Assembly: GCA_030035585.1 (NCBI GenBank)
Contig: CM057472.1
Location: 95,353,601 to 95,417,600 of the forward strand
DNA length: 64,000 nucleotides
Direction: 5' to 3'
Source of the DNA: Dugong dugon
Lineage: Eukaryota > Chordata > Mammalia > Sirenia > Dugongidae
This document shows, one piece after another, positions 44,899 through 56,828 of the stretch. Under the pieces are notes generated by a model. It was not told the DNA's origin. It saw nothing but the letters and a program-made list of their open reading frames with translations, and did not search any database. Position numbers and translations under genes: made by a program. The stretch's first letter is position 1. Each line of letters begins with the position of its first letter.

Positions 44899-45485
44899 AG
44901 CTGTCAAGGATTTTATTTTATTTGGATCAACAATCAACACCCATGGAAGCAGCAGTCAAGAAATCAAAAGACGCATTGCATTGGGAAAACCTGCTACAAA
45001 ATCTCTTTAAAGTGTTCAAAAACAAAAATGTCACCTTGAAGACTAAGGTGCACCTGACCCAAGCCATTGTGTTTTCAATTGCCTCATATGAATGCAAAAG
45101 CTGGACGATGAATAAGGAAGACAGAAGAAGAATTGATGCCTTTGAATTGTGGTGTTGTCGAAGAATACTGAATATACCATGGACTGCCAAAAGAAGGAAC
45201 AAATCCATCTTGGAAGAAGTATAACCAGAATGCTCCTTAGAAGCTATGATGGCGAGACTACATCTCACATATTTTGGATGTGTTATCAGGAGGGATCAGT
45301 TCCTGGAGAAGGACATCATGCTTGGTAAAGTAGAAGGTCAGCGAAAAAGAGGAAGACCCTCAGCGACATGCATTGACACAGTGGTTGCTACAATGAGCTC
45401 AAGCATAATAATGACTGTGAGAATGTCACAGGACGGGGCAGTGTTTCTTTCTGTTGTTCATAGGTTTGCTATGAGTTGGAACTGA
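44895..45485 (+). pseudogene. RTE C-terminal domain fragments
   Basis: 44895-45224 carries KSWTMNKEDRRRIDAFELWC and RRILNIPWTAKRRNKSILEE. The next frame (45246-45485) carries LHLTYFGCVIRRDQFLEKDI and GKVEGQRKRGRPS, the RTE C-terminal block with a basic GKR.RGRP motif. One stop after EEV separates them. Confidence 0.8.
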
Positions 45486-45510
45486 TGGGACAGCATCTAA
45501 CAACAACAAT

Positions 45511-45548
45511 GTTATTGTTAGGTGCTGTCCGGTCTGTTCCAACTCATA
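45511..45548 (-). mobile_element. RTE 3' terminus, about 38 bp, tail to tail with the 43-kb copy
   Basis: gttattgttaggtgctgtcc then ggtctgttccaactcata, the RTE end in inverted orientation directly after a plus-strand RTE end. Followed by a TA/TG repeat. Confidence 0.65.
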
Positions 45549-46051
45549 TATATGTATATATGTATTAAGATATAATCCAAACTTTTCATGGTAGTAGTGA
45601 GAAGTCTGTCACCAGTAATTTTCCTGGTAAATGCGTTGTCACAAATTCAAAGTCATGGAGTCATGGGCTTTCAAAGTCCTATTTTAAATATCAGTTTATG
45701 TTGAAAATACAAGGAATCATTCTTATTATACTATGCTTGCCTCAGCAATAGAGATATTTTCATACCATGATAAGAAACTGCTAGTGGGAGTGTAAATAAT
45801 GGATAAGTAGACAGATGGTAAAATAATTTGAACAAACATCAGGTAAGAAATGGCTACGTTGCCAAAAGTTAATGACATACCTATTTCTAATACTTTGAAA
45901 AAGATTGTAAAATAAGCCTGGAGGCATTTAAGTCATTTCCAAGAGTCTCTTAGTGTTTTTCCAAAGAGGAAGTAAGGTTTAGGGAACAAGATTCCTAACT
46001 TATGTGCTTTCGAGGCAGGAGACTTGAGATACACTCTTTCTTTGGTGCTGC
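45549..46051. other. Unassigned sequence
   Basis: Nothing recognised. Confidence 0.45.
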
Positions 46052-46064
46052 ACAGCCTATTTAG

Positions 46065-46268
46065 GATCCTTAGCGGTACGATGGTTAAGCACTTTGCTGC
46101 TAAATGAAAGGTTGACTGTTTAAACCTACCCAGTGGCTCCATGGGAGAAAGAACTGGTGATCTGTTTCCTAAAGATTTTGCCCTAGGAAACCATATGGGG
46201 AAGTTCTACTCTGTCCCATGAGGTCACTATGATTCGAAATTGACTCGATGGTATCCAACAACAACAAT
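46065..46268 (+). mobile_element. AfroSINE with exact duplication
   Basis: Head gatccttagcggtacgatgg, long middle block, body and tail tatgattcgaaattgactcg with caacaacaat end. Flanked by acagcctatttag at 46052-46064 and 46269-46281 (13 bp, exact). Confidence 0.93.
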
Positions 46269-46319
46269 ACAGCCTATTTAGTCAAGACATTGCTGTTTCC
46301 TCAATTTGAAGGCACATGA

Positions 46320-46849
46320 GTCTTTAAAAGTTGGCTTTTTAAAAGATATCTTTGTGAAAAATTTCAAGCATAGATAAAATATATGTACACATTACCTAGA
46401 TGTAATAAATGTAGACTTTCTGTTTCTTGCCCTCCATTTTTATTCATGGGAATTTTTGGATTGTGATTACTAGATATTACTAGATATGAAACGAAAACTC
46501 TACCATATATATTGCACCAATATATCCTTACTTGGTACTGGTAGAGTATCTACTTTTTCTACTAATCTCTTTAGTACAGTGCTGCATTAATCTGAAATTC
46601 TTTGATGTTAGAAAAATCGAACGTATCTCCATATAGCTAAGGGCCTGAAGTGTTTTCGTTTCTAAGTCTTGCCAATTCATATCCTTTACCTATTTTTTAA
46701 TTGACTTATTTATCTTTTCCTTGGTGTGTAGACATTCCTTTTGTGTTGTACAATAATTATTTTTGACCTTATACATTTCAAATACCCTTTCTGAGTCTGG
46801 CTTGTCTTCTAACACTGGGTATACTGTCTTTTCTCATAAAGAAGTCTGC
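46320..46849 (-). mobile_element. Ancient L1 relic, 3' part
   Basis: The + strand has antisense L1 ORF2-like phrases (aagtcttgccaattcatatc, ctattttttaattgacttat). It appears to be the first segment of an old minus-strand L1 that continues after the younger L1. Divergence is large and boundaries are approximate. Confidence 0.45.
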
Positions 46850-48062
46850 ACAAATCACCAACTTCATATGGAAAGTGAGAGGCTCCGGATAAGTAAACCA
46901 TTACTGAAGAAGAACAAAGTGGGAGGCCTCGCACTATCTGATTTTAGAACCTATTATACCGCCATGGTAGTCAAAACAGCCTGGTATTGGGACAACAACA
47001 GATACATAGACCAATGGAACAGAATTGAGAATTCAGACATAAATTCAACTACCTATGAGCAGCTGATATTTGACAACGGCCCAAAGTCCATTAAATGGGG
47101 AAAACACAGTCTGTTTAACAAATGGTGCTGGCATAACTGGATATCCATCTGCAAAAAAATGAAACAAAACCTTTACCTCATACCATGCACAAAAACTAAC
47201 TAAAAATGGATCAAAGACATAAATATAAAATCTAAAACAATAAAGATCATGGAAGAAAAAACAGGGACAACCCTAGGAGCCCTAATACATGGAATAAACA
47301 GAATACAAAACATAACTAACAATGCACTAACACCAGAAGAGAAACTAGACACCTGGGAGCTCCTAAAAATCAAACACTTATGCTCATCAAAAGACTTCAC
47401 CAAAAGAGTAACAAGGCAACCTACAAACTGGGAAAAATATCTAATCTCTAAAATCTACAAGATATGCAAAACCTGAACAACAAAAAGATAAATAACCCCA
47501 TTAAATAATGGGCAAAGGATATGAACAAGCACTTCACCAGAGAAGACATTCAGGTGGCTACCAGATACACAACAGAGAGTTCCTGATGGAGCAGAAGAAA
47601 AGTGGGGTGGAGAACTCAAATTCACCTAAAAAGACCAGACTTAATGGTCTGACTGAGACTAGAGTAGCCCCAGAAGACACGGCCCCCAAACTCTCTGTTA
47701 ACCCAGAACTAAAACCATTCCTGAAGCCAACTCTTCAGACAAAGAATAGACTGGACTATAAGACATAAAATGATATACGTGAAGAGTGTGCTTCTTAGTT
47801 CAACTACATACACAAGACTAAATGGAAAGCTCCTGTCCGGAGGCGAGATGAGAAGGCAGAAAGGGACAGGAGCTGATTGAATGGACATGGGAAATCCAGG
47901 GTGGAAAGGAGGAGTGTTCTGTCACATTATAGGGATAGCAACTAGGGTCACATAACAATATGTGTATGAACGTTTGTATGAGAAAACTAAGTGTGTATAA
48001 ATGTTTGTATGAGAAACTAACTTGAGCTGTAAACTTTCACCTAAAGCACAATTTAAAAAAAA
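46850..48062 (+). mobile_element. L1, 5'-truncated and internally deleted
   Basis: Starts in ORF2 (aacttcatatggaaag, NFIWK), follows the ORF2 C-terminal domain in two frames (46763-47203: [20 protein letters not shown]; 47249-47476: EKLDTWELLKIKHLCSSKDF) and near 47575 jumps into the 3' UTR (agttcctgatggagcagaag). It ends gcacaatttaaaaaaaaaa. Sequence at the deletion: ctaccagatacacaacagag/agttcc. Flanks both begin aagtctg, a possible short duplication. Protein is broken by stops. Confidence 0.85.
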
Positions 48063-48517
48063 AAGTCTGAAATTTTAATTTGGTACAATATAGCAATCTT
48101 TTCTTATATGATTTTCACTTTTTGCATTTTATTTGTTAAATCCTTTCCTCTATCCTAAAGTGATAAAAATGTTCTCCTATATTGTCTCCTAGAAATTTAT
48201 CTTTTTCACTATTCACATTTATGTCTTTAATAGTTTTATATATATTTTTATGACATGAGTAAAGAATTGAATTTTTACCCTGTGGATAAACAGTTTCCTC
48301 TATACCACCTATTGATCCATTTATTCTTTTCTTAGCACTTTGTAATGTCACTTGCTTATACACTAATATCTGTTTCTGGATTCTCTATTTTACCATCTAT
48401 TTGTCAATCCTGAAGCAATGTTTCAAGGAGCATACGTTGTCATAATAAACTTTGCAACCTGGTAGGATATGTGCCATATTTTCATTCTTTTAAATATTCT
48501 TTGATCATCTTGAGCCT
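48063..48517 (-). mobile_element. Ancient L1/HAL1-like relic, second segment
   Basis: Antisense ORF2-like text (ctattgatccatttattctt, ttttaaatattctttgatca) with strong divergence. It continues the relic split by the younger L1. Confidence 0.45.
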
Positions 48518-49115
48518 TGTCTTAGGCTGAGTTCTCTGGATAAACAAAACCAGTGAAGTGTAATATATATATATAGAGATTTATCTCAAAGCAATGGCTT
48601 ATGTGGTTGTGGAGGCCAGCGAGTTCCAAATCCGTGGGTCAGGCAGCAGGCTGGAGGCTTCTTCTGACAAACCCAAAATCAGTAAGTCAAACGGCAGGCT
48701 GCTGGCCCATGGGACTGCAGAAGCTGGAGAATCCCAGAATTGGCAGGTCAGACAGTAGGCTGCTGTCTCAAGTCCCAAGAACCAGAGGTCAGATGATGTC
48801 GTGCCAGATGCAGGATCCAGAGTCAGGGAGAGCTTTGCCATAGCATCCATGTATATTGGATACAGGCCACACCCCCAAGGAAATGTCCCTCTCATTAGAT
48901 TCTAGAGTAAGGGTGTGGCTTAAGTAAGGGCATGAGTTGAGCAAAGGTGTGACTTGAGTAAGGGTGTGACTCATGATACACCCTACACTAATCCTGCCAC
49001 ATTAACATATAGAGGTTGGGATTTACAACACATAAAATGGAGGATAATTACACCATAATTGCACATAATTGCAATCATGGTCTAGCCAAGTTGACACATA
49101 AGATTAGCCATCACA
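48518..49115 (-). mobile_element. ERVL/MaLR-like solo LTR
   Basis: On -, it begins tgtgatggctaatcttatgt and gtcaacttggctagacc, and ends tatatattacacttcactgg, ttttgtttatccagagaact and cagcctaagaca: TG...CA ends in an LTR-like pattern seen widely in mammals. Inside are imperfect repeats: units of roughly 60 bp around ggcaggctgctgg (48620-48770) and an about-20-bp gtaagggtgtggctt unit (48908-48975). Family name uncertain. No internal retroviral genes. Confidence 0.55.
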
Positions 49116-50103
49116 GATCTTTCTTATTCTATTTGGATTTTAGAATCAGGCCAAGTACCATAACAAATCCCTACTGGACTATTAATTAGAATTGTATTGA
49201 ATTTATATGTTGATTTGAGGAAAACTGATACTGCTTATTTTCATTTTTAAACATGTCTTATATAAAGCTTTATAATTTTTAAGGGATGCCTCATAACTCT
49301 TCTGTTAGATTTATTACTAGTTAATTTATAGATATTCTCTCATTATGAAAGGAGCTTACTTTAAGTCATATTTTCTAAGTTGTTTTTATAAATTGATCTT
49401 GTTACCAGATACCTTGCTGTACTATATCATTAGTCTTCATGTACTTGTCTGAAGGTGAGAATGGATTTTCAATGTAGACAATCTTGTCTTCTACTAATAA
49501 TGGCTAAATTGTTCCTTCCTATTCCATCCTGATATTGCTTACTTTATTTTTTCTTTCCTTATTCCACTGACTAGGACTTCAAGTACAATATTGATATTGT
49601 AGAACTTTGGCTTTTCCTGACATGAATGCAAATAACACATTTCTAATATTTTACCAGTAATATGATGTTTGTCTTGTTAATGCTCTTTATCATGTTAAAA
49701 TATTTCCTTATAACTTTTTAGTTTATAAATGGCTGTTGCGTTTAATTGAAGGCATTTCTGCACTGGTAAAGATCATCTTTTACTCTTAAAGTTTTGTTAA
49801 CATTATTGAATGTTGTTTACTATTACTTAGCATTTTGTCATTTTCATGTTGTCTTCGTGAAATATTGATGTTGAGGTAACACTAAACTCATAAATAGATT
49901 TGAGGACTGTTTCCTCTCTTTCATTTCTGTAGAATTTGTATAAAATAAGTAGCAGTTAATCCTTGAAAATTTGTCCCTTTAAGTCCTCACTGCCTTATTA
50001 ACTCTCTGATGCACTCAATCATATATTTTCTATATACATGTCCAAATTTATTAGTTGTATTCAACAGTGATATATTTCTGAATTGTCTAATCTACTGCTA
50101 TCT
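49116..50103 (-). mobile_element. Ancient L1/HAL1-like relic, RT-region segment
   Basis: Antisense to L1 ORF2: ttgtattgaatttatatgtt, gactaggacttcaagtacaa and aatatgatgtttgtcttgtt occur in the order seen in intact L1 (compare 27230-27800). No open frame. AT-rich, very old. Confidence 0.55.
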
Positions 50104-50105
50104 AA

Positions 50106-50302
50106 AGGAGCCATAATGGCTCAGTGGTTAAGCATTTGGCTGCTAACCACAAGGTCAGTGGTTCAAACCCACCAGCTGTTCTGCAGGAGAAAGATGTGGT
50201 AGTCTGCTTTTGTAAAGATTACAGCCGAGAAAACCCTATAGAGCAATTCTACTCTGTCTTATATGGTCACTGTGAGTTGGAATCAACTTGACAGCAATGA
50301 GG
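50106..50302 (+). mobile_element. AfroSINE, long form
   Basis: Head aggagccataatggctcagt, B-box ggtcagtggttcaaaccc, middle block gagaaagatgtggtagtctg and tail ggtcactgtgagttggaatc. Inserted in the ancient L1 relic. Confidence 0.9.
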
Positions 50303-50860
50303 TACTATTCTCTAGAAATTACATTCTCACTATTGTTATTCACATATAACACTGACTTCTTTGTTGCATTTTCATATGTAGTTCTTTCAACAAAATTTTG
50401 TGTCATAATAGATTTTAAATGTATGAAAATCACATTAACTTTACTTTCATTTTATAATAATACTCTAGCTGGGTATCAAATTCTAGACTGATATCTTTGT
50501 ATTTCTTATTACATACATCTATTCTTGAAGATGAGAAATCAGCCTTTCTTCCAATTGTTGCTGCTTTATTATTTTTTGGTACTTTGAAGATGGGATTCCA
50601 TTGTTTTCTGACCTCTATTATTTGTAACCATAATTCATTACTATTGTAAACGTTGTTCCTTTTTAATTTTTCTATTTATACCTCTAATTCTGATATAAAA
50701 TAGTTACCAAAGAAAAACTGGAATTTGAGGAACCTTTGAGTCACAGCTATAATCTCTGTTTTTGAAAGTTCATCTTTAGGCTATTATTTCTTTAAGCATT
50801 TTTAAATTCTCTAGACTAAGATTAGTTTTTCTCTTTTCTCAAACTTTTAATATGCACTAT
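50303..50860 (-). mobile_element. Ancient L1 relic, ORF1-side segment
   Basis: tagctgggtatcaaattcta, then gaagatgggattccattgtt and ttctgacctctattatttg are the antisense of a conserved ORF1-side L1 segment (compare 30285-30380). It completes a 46.3-50.9 kb minus-strand relic in the correct order. Confidence 0.5.
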
Positions 50861-53439
50861 CTGTGACACAGATTTGTGTCATAACAATTTTGTTTTTTCT
50901 TTATTTCCTTCTTTCCCTTTTTTTAGTATAAATTCTTACTTTCCAATTTAGCTTATAATTTACTCCAGGGTGGAGTCCATATATATACTTTTATTCAGTG
51001 CAAAGCTCTACATGCATAAATGCTCAATAAACACTATTTTGTGTGATCAAAGTGTTAAACACTTGTTCAAGAGTTCAAAGCCATGTCTACCCCTTTGAAT
51101 GAGATACTTGTTTTCTTTGCAATTATAATATGTAAATAATAATTTGTTTGTTTGTTTATTTACATAGTGAAGAGTTCCAACCAAATAGAGAATTGCATTT
51201 GGAAGACATTTAAATTCAGTTACTTGTCTATTGTAAGAGGTAAATCAGGAAGACTGAAAGAGAGTTGAAATTACATTATCAGCTTTAAAGAAAAACAGTA
51301 TCACATTAACACCAGAGTAAAGCTAAAATTTGACTTTTTTTCTTCTTTTAGACTTTGTAGCTTTTCATTACAAATGCCGGGATTACCAAACAGATTTTCT
51401 ACTAGATGCTTAAGATATATTTATTTGAAAGCTGTTTTATTCATGATCATAGTAAATTTACTGTCCCTATCAATATGAAATCTGATTTTCTAAGACTTTT
51501 GCATATTCTCTACCTTTGGATACAGATGTGTGGAAATGAATATTTATATCCTTTTTCCATCCCACCCCACCCCCCAATATTTCTGGCCTCACCAGCCTGG
51601 AGGTTGATAATCAAAGAGATATAAATAACATTTACAAATATAACATCAACGATCTGTGCCCCAACTTCTTGGCAGTGTCTTATTCTCTCTGCCAGTGTCT
51701 GACTTATATTGGCAAAGTCTTATATGACTCACAAGTTCTTAGAGTCCTTAAATATGCTCTCTCTAGCCAATGGCCTTGCTCTCTCCGGGGCTTTCACTCT
51801 TGCTGCCCTTTCTCAGACTTGATGATGTGAGCTGGACTTTGAGTCACCCCATTCTTCTGTCACCATGATTTACTTGTTAATACATTATTGTTTCATGTAT
51901 ACATGCCACCTCTCTTACTCTTTCATCACCTCATTATTTTTCTATTCCAAGTGTGGCTGTTCCAAGGTGAGAAAAAAAAAAAAATCTTGCAATACACTTA
52001 ATACTATAAGACTTTACTTTGATGTATACTTTCACCTCTTCACAGCTAACATCCACTTTCACCTTCCCATTCTTTTAAACCTGTCTCCAGGATCAGCTGT
52101 GGAAACAAAAAAACAAACAAAAATGGAATTAATGCAAATGGTAATACAAACTTTCCCCCCTTTCCAAAAAATTGGGCATCAACCAGTTTTGTTTTTTTTT
52201 TTTTTAAATAAGAACCTGTCATAAAACCACAAAAACCCTTTAGTAACAGTGGGAAGAATAGATCGTCAGGTTATAGAACCTCAAGGCATGTGAACTCAAA
52301 TGGTGTTGGAGGACACTAGAAGACAGATAATTATGACTTGACTTAGCTCCATGTTGGAGAAGAATGAATCAGTCTAGAAAATGTATAGAAGTTAACATCA
52401 TAATTTAGTGAATGGTTTCATGGAGAAAGGTAGAGGGAAGAAGAAATCAAGTTGTCCATCATCCATCCAAGTTTCTAATGTAAATGACATAGCAGGGGGT
52501 AAACTCACCATGAGTCAGAAGGAGTAACAGCTTTAGTGAGGAAAATTATAACTTTACATAATTAATTCATTTTTTGCACTTTGTGATTGACTGACCCATG
52601 TGGCATATGGATAGAGATGACTTGCAGATAATTACAATTATAAGCCTGCAGTTCAGAGGAAGAGTTATGGATCAGGGTTACGGATTTTAGAGTCATTGTC
52701 AAATAGGTGGGAGAAGGGACTAGAGTTACATCAAAACTTTTTTAGAATCTCCTGTAATGCTTCTCTAGAAAGAATGCTTTAACAGAATGCTGTTGTATTT
52801 ATCAAACAACTAAGTACATCATTTACTTGGTTCTCTACCAGATATTTTCATTTAGTTTTTTTTTTTTTTTTTAATGTGTGTCAGAGTCTACAAGTTTCCT
52901 GAAGATGCTAAAATTATTTTCTCTCTGTCAACATTTGAAGAAAAGCAAGAGCAGGTCATGAAACAATTATAACAAAACAAAGCTCCACAGTTACAATTTT
53001 TTTTAAAAAATCCATGTTTTTTTAATTCTTTAATTTTCCTGTCTTTAGTCTCATAATATTTACCTGCAATAACAATCAACTAGAGAAAAATAAGAGTTGA
53101 ATAAACACATTCACAGAAGAATTTTGTCCAATAATTTTCCATGACTTTATTTCAAAACAAAATGCTAGAAAATTATTTCATCATTTGAAAATTTGTAGAA
53201 ATAAGTAGGCAACACTACTTTGGTTTTGTGAACTACTGATTTGTTGCTTATATATCATAGAGCCAAATAGAGTCAGGCCTTGACCTACCTAAAGAGGAGA
53301 CCCACTGTAGGAACCTAAGTGCTCTACCTGCATAGACCAACAGGCCTTCCGCCAGAGAACGTGACAGCAGGTTAGAGGACAGGTAAGATTCTGGACATTG
53401 GACGTCAGAGCATACAAAGATTCAAGGACTGCCTGCCAT
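50861..53439. other. Unassigned AT-rich stretch, 2.6 kb
   Basis: No exon or RNA. T runs at 52190-52205 and 52857-52873. An open frame of 119 codons at 51865-52224 is hydrophobic and F/Y/L-rich from T-rich DNA, without a domain or conserved context. Confidence 0.5.
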
Positions 53440-53545
53440 CCTACTTTGCACTATTCATTTTTGTATTTTAGGTACATTGTACAGTTCCTTACAGCAAAAA
53501 TGTTCAAAATATGTTTGCTGAATGAATGAATAAACAAATAGATTT
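53440..53545 (+). mobile_element. L2 3' end
   Basis: Reads through attttaggtacattgtacag to tttgctgaatgaatgaataa, the L2 terminal TGAA-type repeat. Confidence 0.55.
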
Positions 53546-53989
53546 TGTGTGACAATAACCATCTTCAAAATGAAAAACTCTTCATCATTTCCAAAGTCTG
53601 AAATGTTCTCTCCAAGGCTACGTCTGCTTTTCTTACTTTGTAGACCCTTCCTATGTGACATAATGCCTTTATAAGACCTCTTTATGGAATTCCAGAATAG
53701 CATCTGGTATTTTGTTGACACTGTATAGAAGTTTGTTAATGAATGAATGAAAGCACTCTATATTCTGAATGGCACCATTAATCACCCAGCCTCTAAATGC
53801 CGAAATCATTTTTGTTTTTATTATTGTTATCTTAATAGTATAATTATTAATATTATTGCCAGTTCCTTAAGGTATGTTTATTAGATTCTTCCATATCCAT
53901 TAAATATAGAGTTTCCAGACTCTGTCTCCTCTAAGCCAATATTTTCAAATATTTAATGATAAACTAAAATGTACCCATGATATCCTAAG
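53546..53989. other. Unassigned sequence
   Basis: A second aatgaatgaatg motif at 53738-53750 hints at another L2 or MIR end. Nothing firm. Confidence 0.4.
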
Positions 53990-54130
53990 TGTTTTAGATA
54001 GATTCTGTTAATCCCCACAAACTTTATGAGATGGGTATCATATTTATGCTCATTTTAAGTTTGAGGAAACTAAGTCTCAGATACATTATTTAACACAGTT
54101 AGACTTAAAGACCAGCTTTGAACTGAGAAT
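53990..54130 (-). mobile_element. MIR
   Basis: taatccccacaaactttatg, gatgggtatcatatttatgc and tttgaggaaactaagtctca follow the antisense MIR order (tatccccattttacagatgaggaaactgag). Confidence 0.75.
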
Positions 54131-54180
54131 TCATAACTTGGAGCTAGTATTTAATATTATCATATCCCAGGGGGTCCTGT

Positions 54181-54380
54181 TCTACATGAGAACAATCCAA
54201 CCAACACTCTAAATTCACAAATCCTTGAACTTCTCTCTGCCAATGACTTGTTCTGCTCTACTCCAGACCTGGGCATTATTTCATGGAAATGTTTTACATT
54301 AGAAATCCAATAGTACATCTCTAACCACAGTCTCTTATCACTGTAGCGTTATCACACCCTTTTTTTCACCTCACCTGCTC
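54181..54380 (+). mobile_element. L2 endonuclease-region relic
   Basis: aatccaaccaacactctaaa, ccttgaacttctctctgcca, atgacttgttctgctctact and ctctaaccacagtctcttat match the order of the L2/CR1-type endonuclease (the GDFN..HVDDPSN..LL and SDH block). No open frame. The inference is from phrase order only. Confidence 0.45.
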
Positions 54381-55060
54381 TTAGCTTTCATAAACACTCT
54401 GCACACCTTTATTTCTATTTCTTTCATTCTGTCATCCCCTTCTTGTCCTTGTGTATTTTCCTACTCAGCTTATAGAACAAGTCATAATATTTTAGTAGTA
54501 AGAACAGAAACCAAGATAAAAATATTCAAACAAAAATAAATGTATTGACTCCAGACTACAGCATCCAGGTGCTCAACTGAGTTTGAACATGACTCAAATT
54601 AGGGACTCAATTGTTTCACCAGTTCACTATTTCTCTCCATCTTTCAGTCCGACATCTTGCCTTTTCTAGCCATATAAACCCATGAGGATAAAAAAATGCA
54701 TTCCACTGTGTCGCATAACCATTCAAATATTCTGTCCCTTGGGCATGGGTGACTCCCTTTCTTATTTCAACATAAAGAATTACTGTTCTCTTCTAATTCA
54801 CAACTCAGTATTCATCTTCCTTCTTCTCAAAAAAATGTCTTCAACCAACTTAGATTAATTTAAGGCCATGTAAAGTATTAATTCTTGATTTCTAACTACC
54901 CTCAACTTTCAAGCTCTCCAAATTCTTTCTTTTTGTTGTTGTTGTTTTTCCTTCCTTCCAGTCTGAGAGATTGGTATGTATTTCTGGTCATCATCCCATT
55001 ACCAGCAGTAGTTAGACATCATATCTCAATATTCTCCTATGTTTTCCTGTGTTTTCTCCT
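54381..55060. other. Unassigned sequence, possibly more L2
   Basis: T/C-rich, no phrase I can place with confidence. Confidence 0.4.
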
Positions 55061-55069
55061 ATGTTTTCC

Positions 55070-55328
55070 AACACAATGTGGAAATTATCAAACAATATCT
55101 TTGATATCACACACAAGTAAAATTTTGCTGAAGATCATTCAAAAGCAGTTACAGCAGCACATCAACAGGGAGCTGTCAGAAATTCAAGCCGGATTCAGAA
55201 GAGAACATGGAACAAAGCGTATCATTGCTGATGTCAGATGGATCCTGGCTGAAAGTAGAGAATACCAGAAACATGTTTACCTGTGTTTCGTTGACTATGC
55301 AAAGGCATTCCTAACAAATCATAGATAA
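55070..55328 (+). pseudogene. RTE reverse-transcriptase palm fragment
   Basis: The open frame that crosses the left edge of the RTE copy carries RT fingers and motif A: QCGNYQTISLISHTSKILLK, then EIQAGFRREHGTKR and VYLCFVDYAKAFLTN. A short deletion after AKAF removes DCVDH, so even this block is damaged. Its apparent start at 54885 is chance sequence outside the element. Confidence 0.8.
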
Positions 55329-56363
55329 CATCGGGAAGAATGGGAATTCCAGAATACTTAAGTGTGCTCATGAGGAACCTGTTCATAGATCAAGAGGCAG
55401 TCATTCAGACAGAACAAGGCAATACTGCATTGTTTAAAGTCAGGAATGGTGTGTGTCAGGGTTGTATCCTTTCCCCATATTTATTCATTCTGTATGCTGA
55501 GCAAATAATCCAAGAAGCTGGACTATGTGAAGAAGAACGTGGCATCAGAATTGGAGGAAAACTCACTAAAAACTGGTGATATGAAGATTGGCACAACCTT
55601 GCTTGCTGAAAGTGAAGAGGACTCGAAGCACTTACTGATGAAGGTCAAGGACTACAGACTTCAGTATGGATTATACCTCAACATAAAGAAAACAAAAATC
55701 CCCACAACTAGACCAGTAAGCAACATCACGATAAGTGGAGAAAAGATTGAAGTTGTCAAGGATTTCATTTTACTTGGATTCACAATCAACACCCATGGAA
55801 GCAGCAGTGAAGAAATCAAACGACCTATTGCACTGGGAAAATCTGCTTCAAAAGATCTCTTTAAAGAGTTAAAAAAAAAGATGTTACTTTAAGGACTAAG
55901 GTGCACCTGAACCAAGCCATGGTGTTTTCAATTGCCTCATATGCATGTGAAAGCTGGACAATGAATGAGGAAGACTGAAGAAGAAGAATTGTGCCTTTGA
56001 GTTGTAGTGTTGGTGAAGAATATTGAATATACCATGGACTGACAACAGAACAAACAAATCTGTCTTGGAAGAAGTACAGCCAGAATGCTCCTTAGAGGCA
56101 AGGATGGCAAGACTTCATCTCACATGCTTTGGACATGTTATTAGGGGAGACCAGTCCCTGGAGAAAGACATCATGCTCAGTAAAGTAGAAGGTCAGCGAA
56201 AAAGAGGAAGATTCTCAATGAGGTGAATTGACACAGTGGCTACAACAATAGACTCAAGCATAACAACGATTGTGAGGATGACTCAGGACTGGGCAGTGTT
56301 TACTTTTGTTGTACGTAGGGTTGCTATGAGTTGGAACTGGCTCGATGGCACCAAACAACAGCA
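55070..56363 (+). mobile_element. RTE-type LINE, 5'-truncated, 1.29 kb
   Basis: Flanked by atgttttcc at 55061-55069 and 56364-56372 (9 bp, exact). It begins in RT (aatgtggaaattatcaaac; NYQTISLISHTSKILLKIIQ) and runs through QAGFRREHGTKRIIADVRWILAE, motif A (VDYAKAF), the YAEQIIQEAG helix, a region that has lost YADD, and the C-terminal block, to the terminus ttgctatgagttggaactgg and aacaacagca. Frames at 54885-55328, 55340-55579, 55527-55892 and 56023-56226 are its parts; the first 60 codons of the first frame lie in flanking DNA. Confidence 0.92.
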
Positions 56364-56439
56364 ATGTTTTCCTTTTTAAGTCATCTACTTATTCCTTTCC
56401 TCTACCTTAAATATGTTCCCAAACCTAAAGGACAACAGT

Positions 56440-56816
56440 CACAGCAAATGCTTCCCTTTATTGTGCTACTGCTCCATCATTACCCTTCTCTGCTCATATG
56501 GACTTTCAGAAAGTTAAGTCTGCACTGAGTCCCCGCTTCTCATTTTCTCTTTAGCTCATTATATTAGAGCTTTTGCCTTCACTCCATTGAAATTGTTTTG
56601 GCGGATAGTACCAATAATGTCCTCATTGCCAAACTCAACTGATGAATTTCAGTCCTTATCTTTCAGTCTTTATCACCATTAAAGCTCTCTTGCCTTTGGC
56701 TATTCCTCTCTGGCCTTCTTTATAAGATTCCTAAATGTAGCCCTTCCTCATGGTTCTCTCATTGACCAACTGTTATTTCACTCTACATATGCAGCTTGGG
56801 AGAGCTGTTCTATAGA
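56440..56816 (+). mobile_element. L2 reverse-transcriptase-region relic
   Basis: ccaataatgtcctcattgcc, aaactcaactgatgaatttc and agtccttatctttcagtctt match the L2 region just before the DLSAAFDTVDH motif, then tctctcttgcc, ggttctctcat. Heavily decayed. It may be the same L2 as at 54181 and 59271. Confidence 0.45.
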
Positions 56817-56828
56817 TTGAGCCCAGAT

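Larger units (their letters stand above)
41486..45510 (+). mobile_element. RTE-type LINE with inverted 5' half (probable twin priming)
   Basis: Two parts. 41486-43694 is the 5' half in - orientation: leader, endonuclease and part of the EN-RT linker, interrupted by an L1 at 41579-42525. About 43702-45510 is the 3' half in + orientation: linker, RT, C-terminal block and terminus (ctatgagttggaactgatgg, caacaacaat). The endpoints of the halves are only about 120 bp apart on the element map (by comparison with 9320-9446), as expected when one insertion is completed from two primers. The protein is broken by many stops. Confidence 0.85.

Noticed and set aside
51865..52224. 119-codon frame with signal-peptide-like start
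   Set aside because: T-rich DNA yields hydrophobic residues by chance; includes a run of K from an A tract and F from a T tract.
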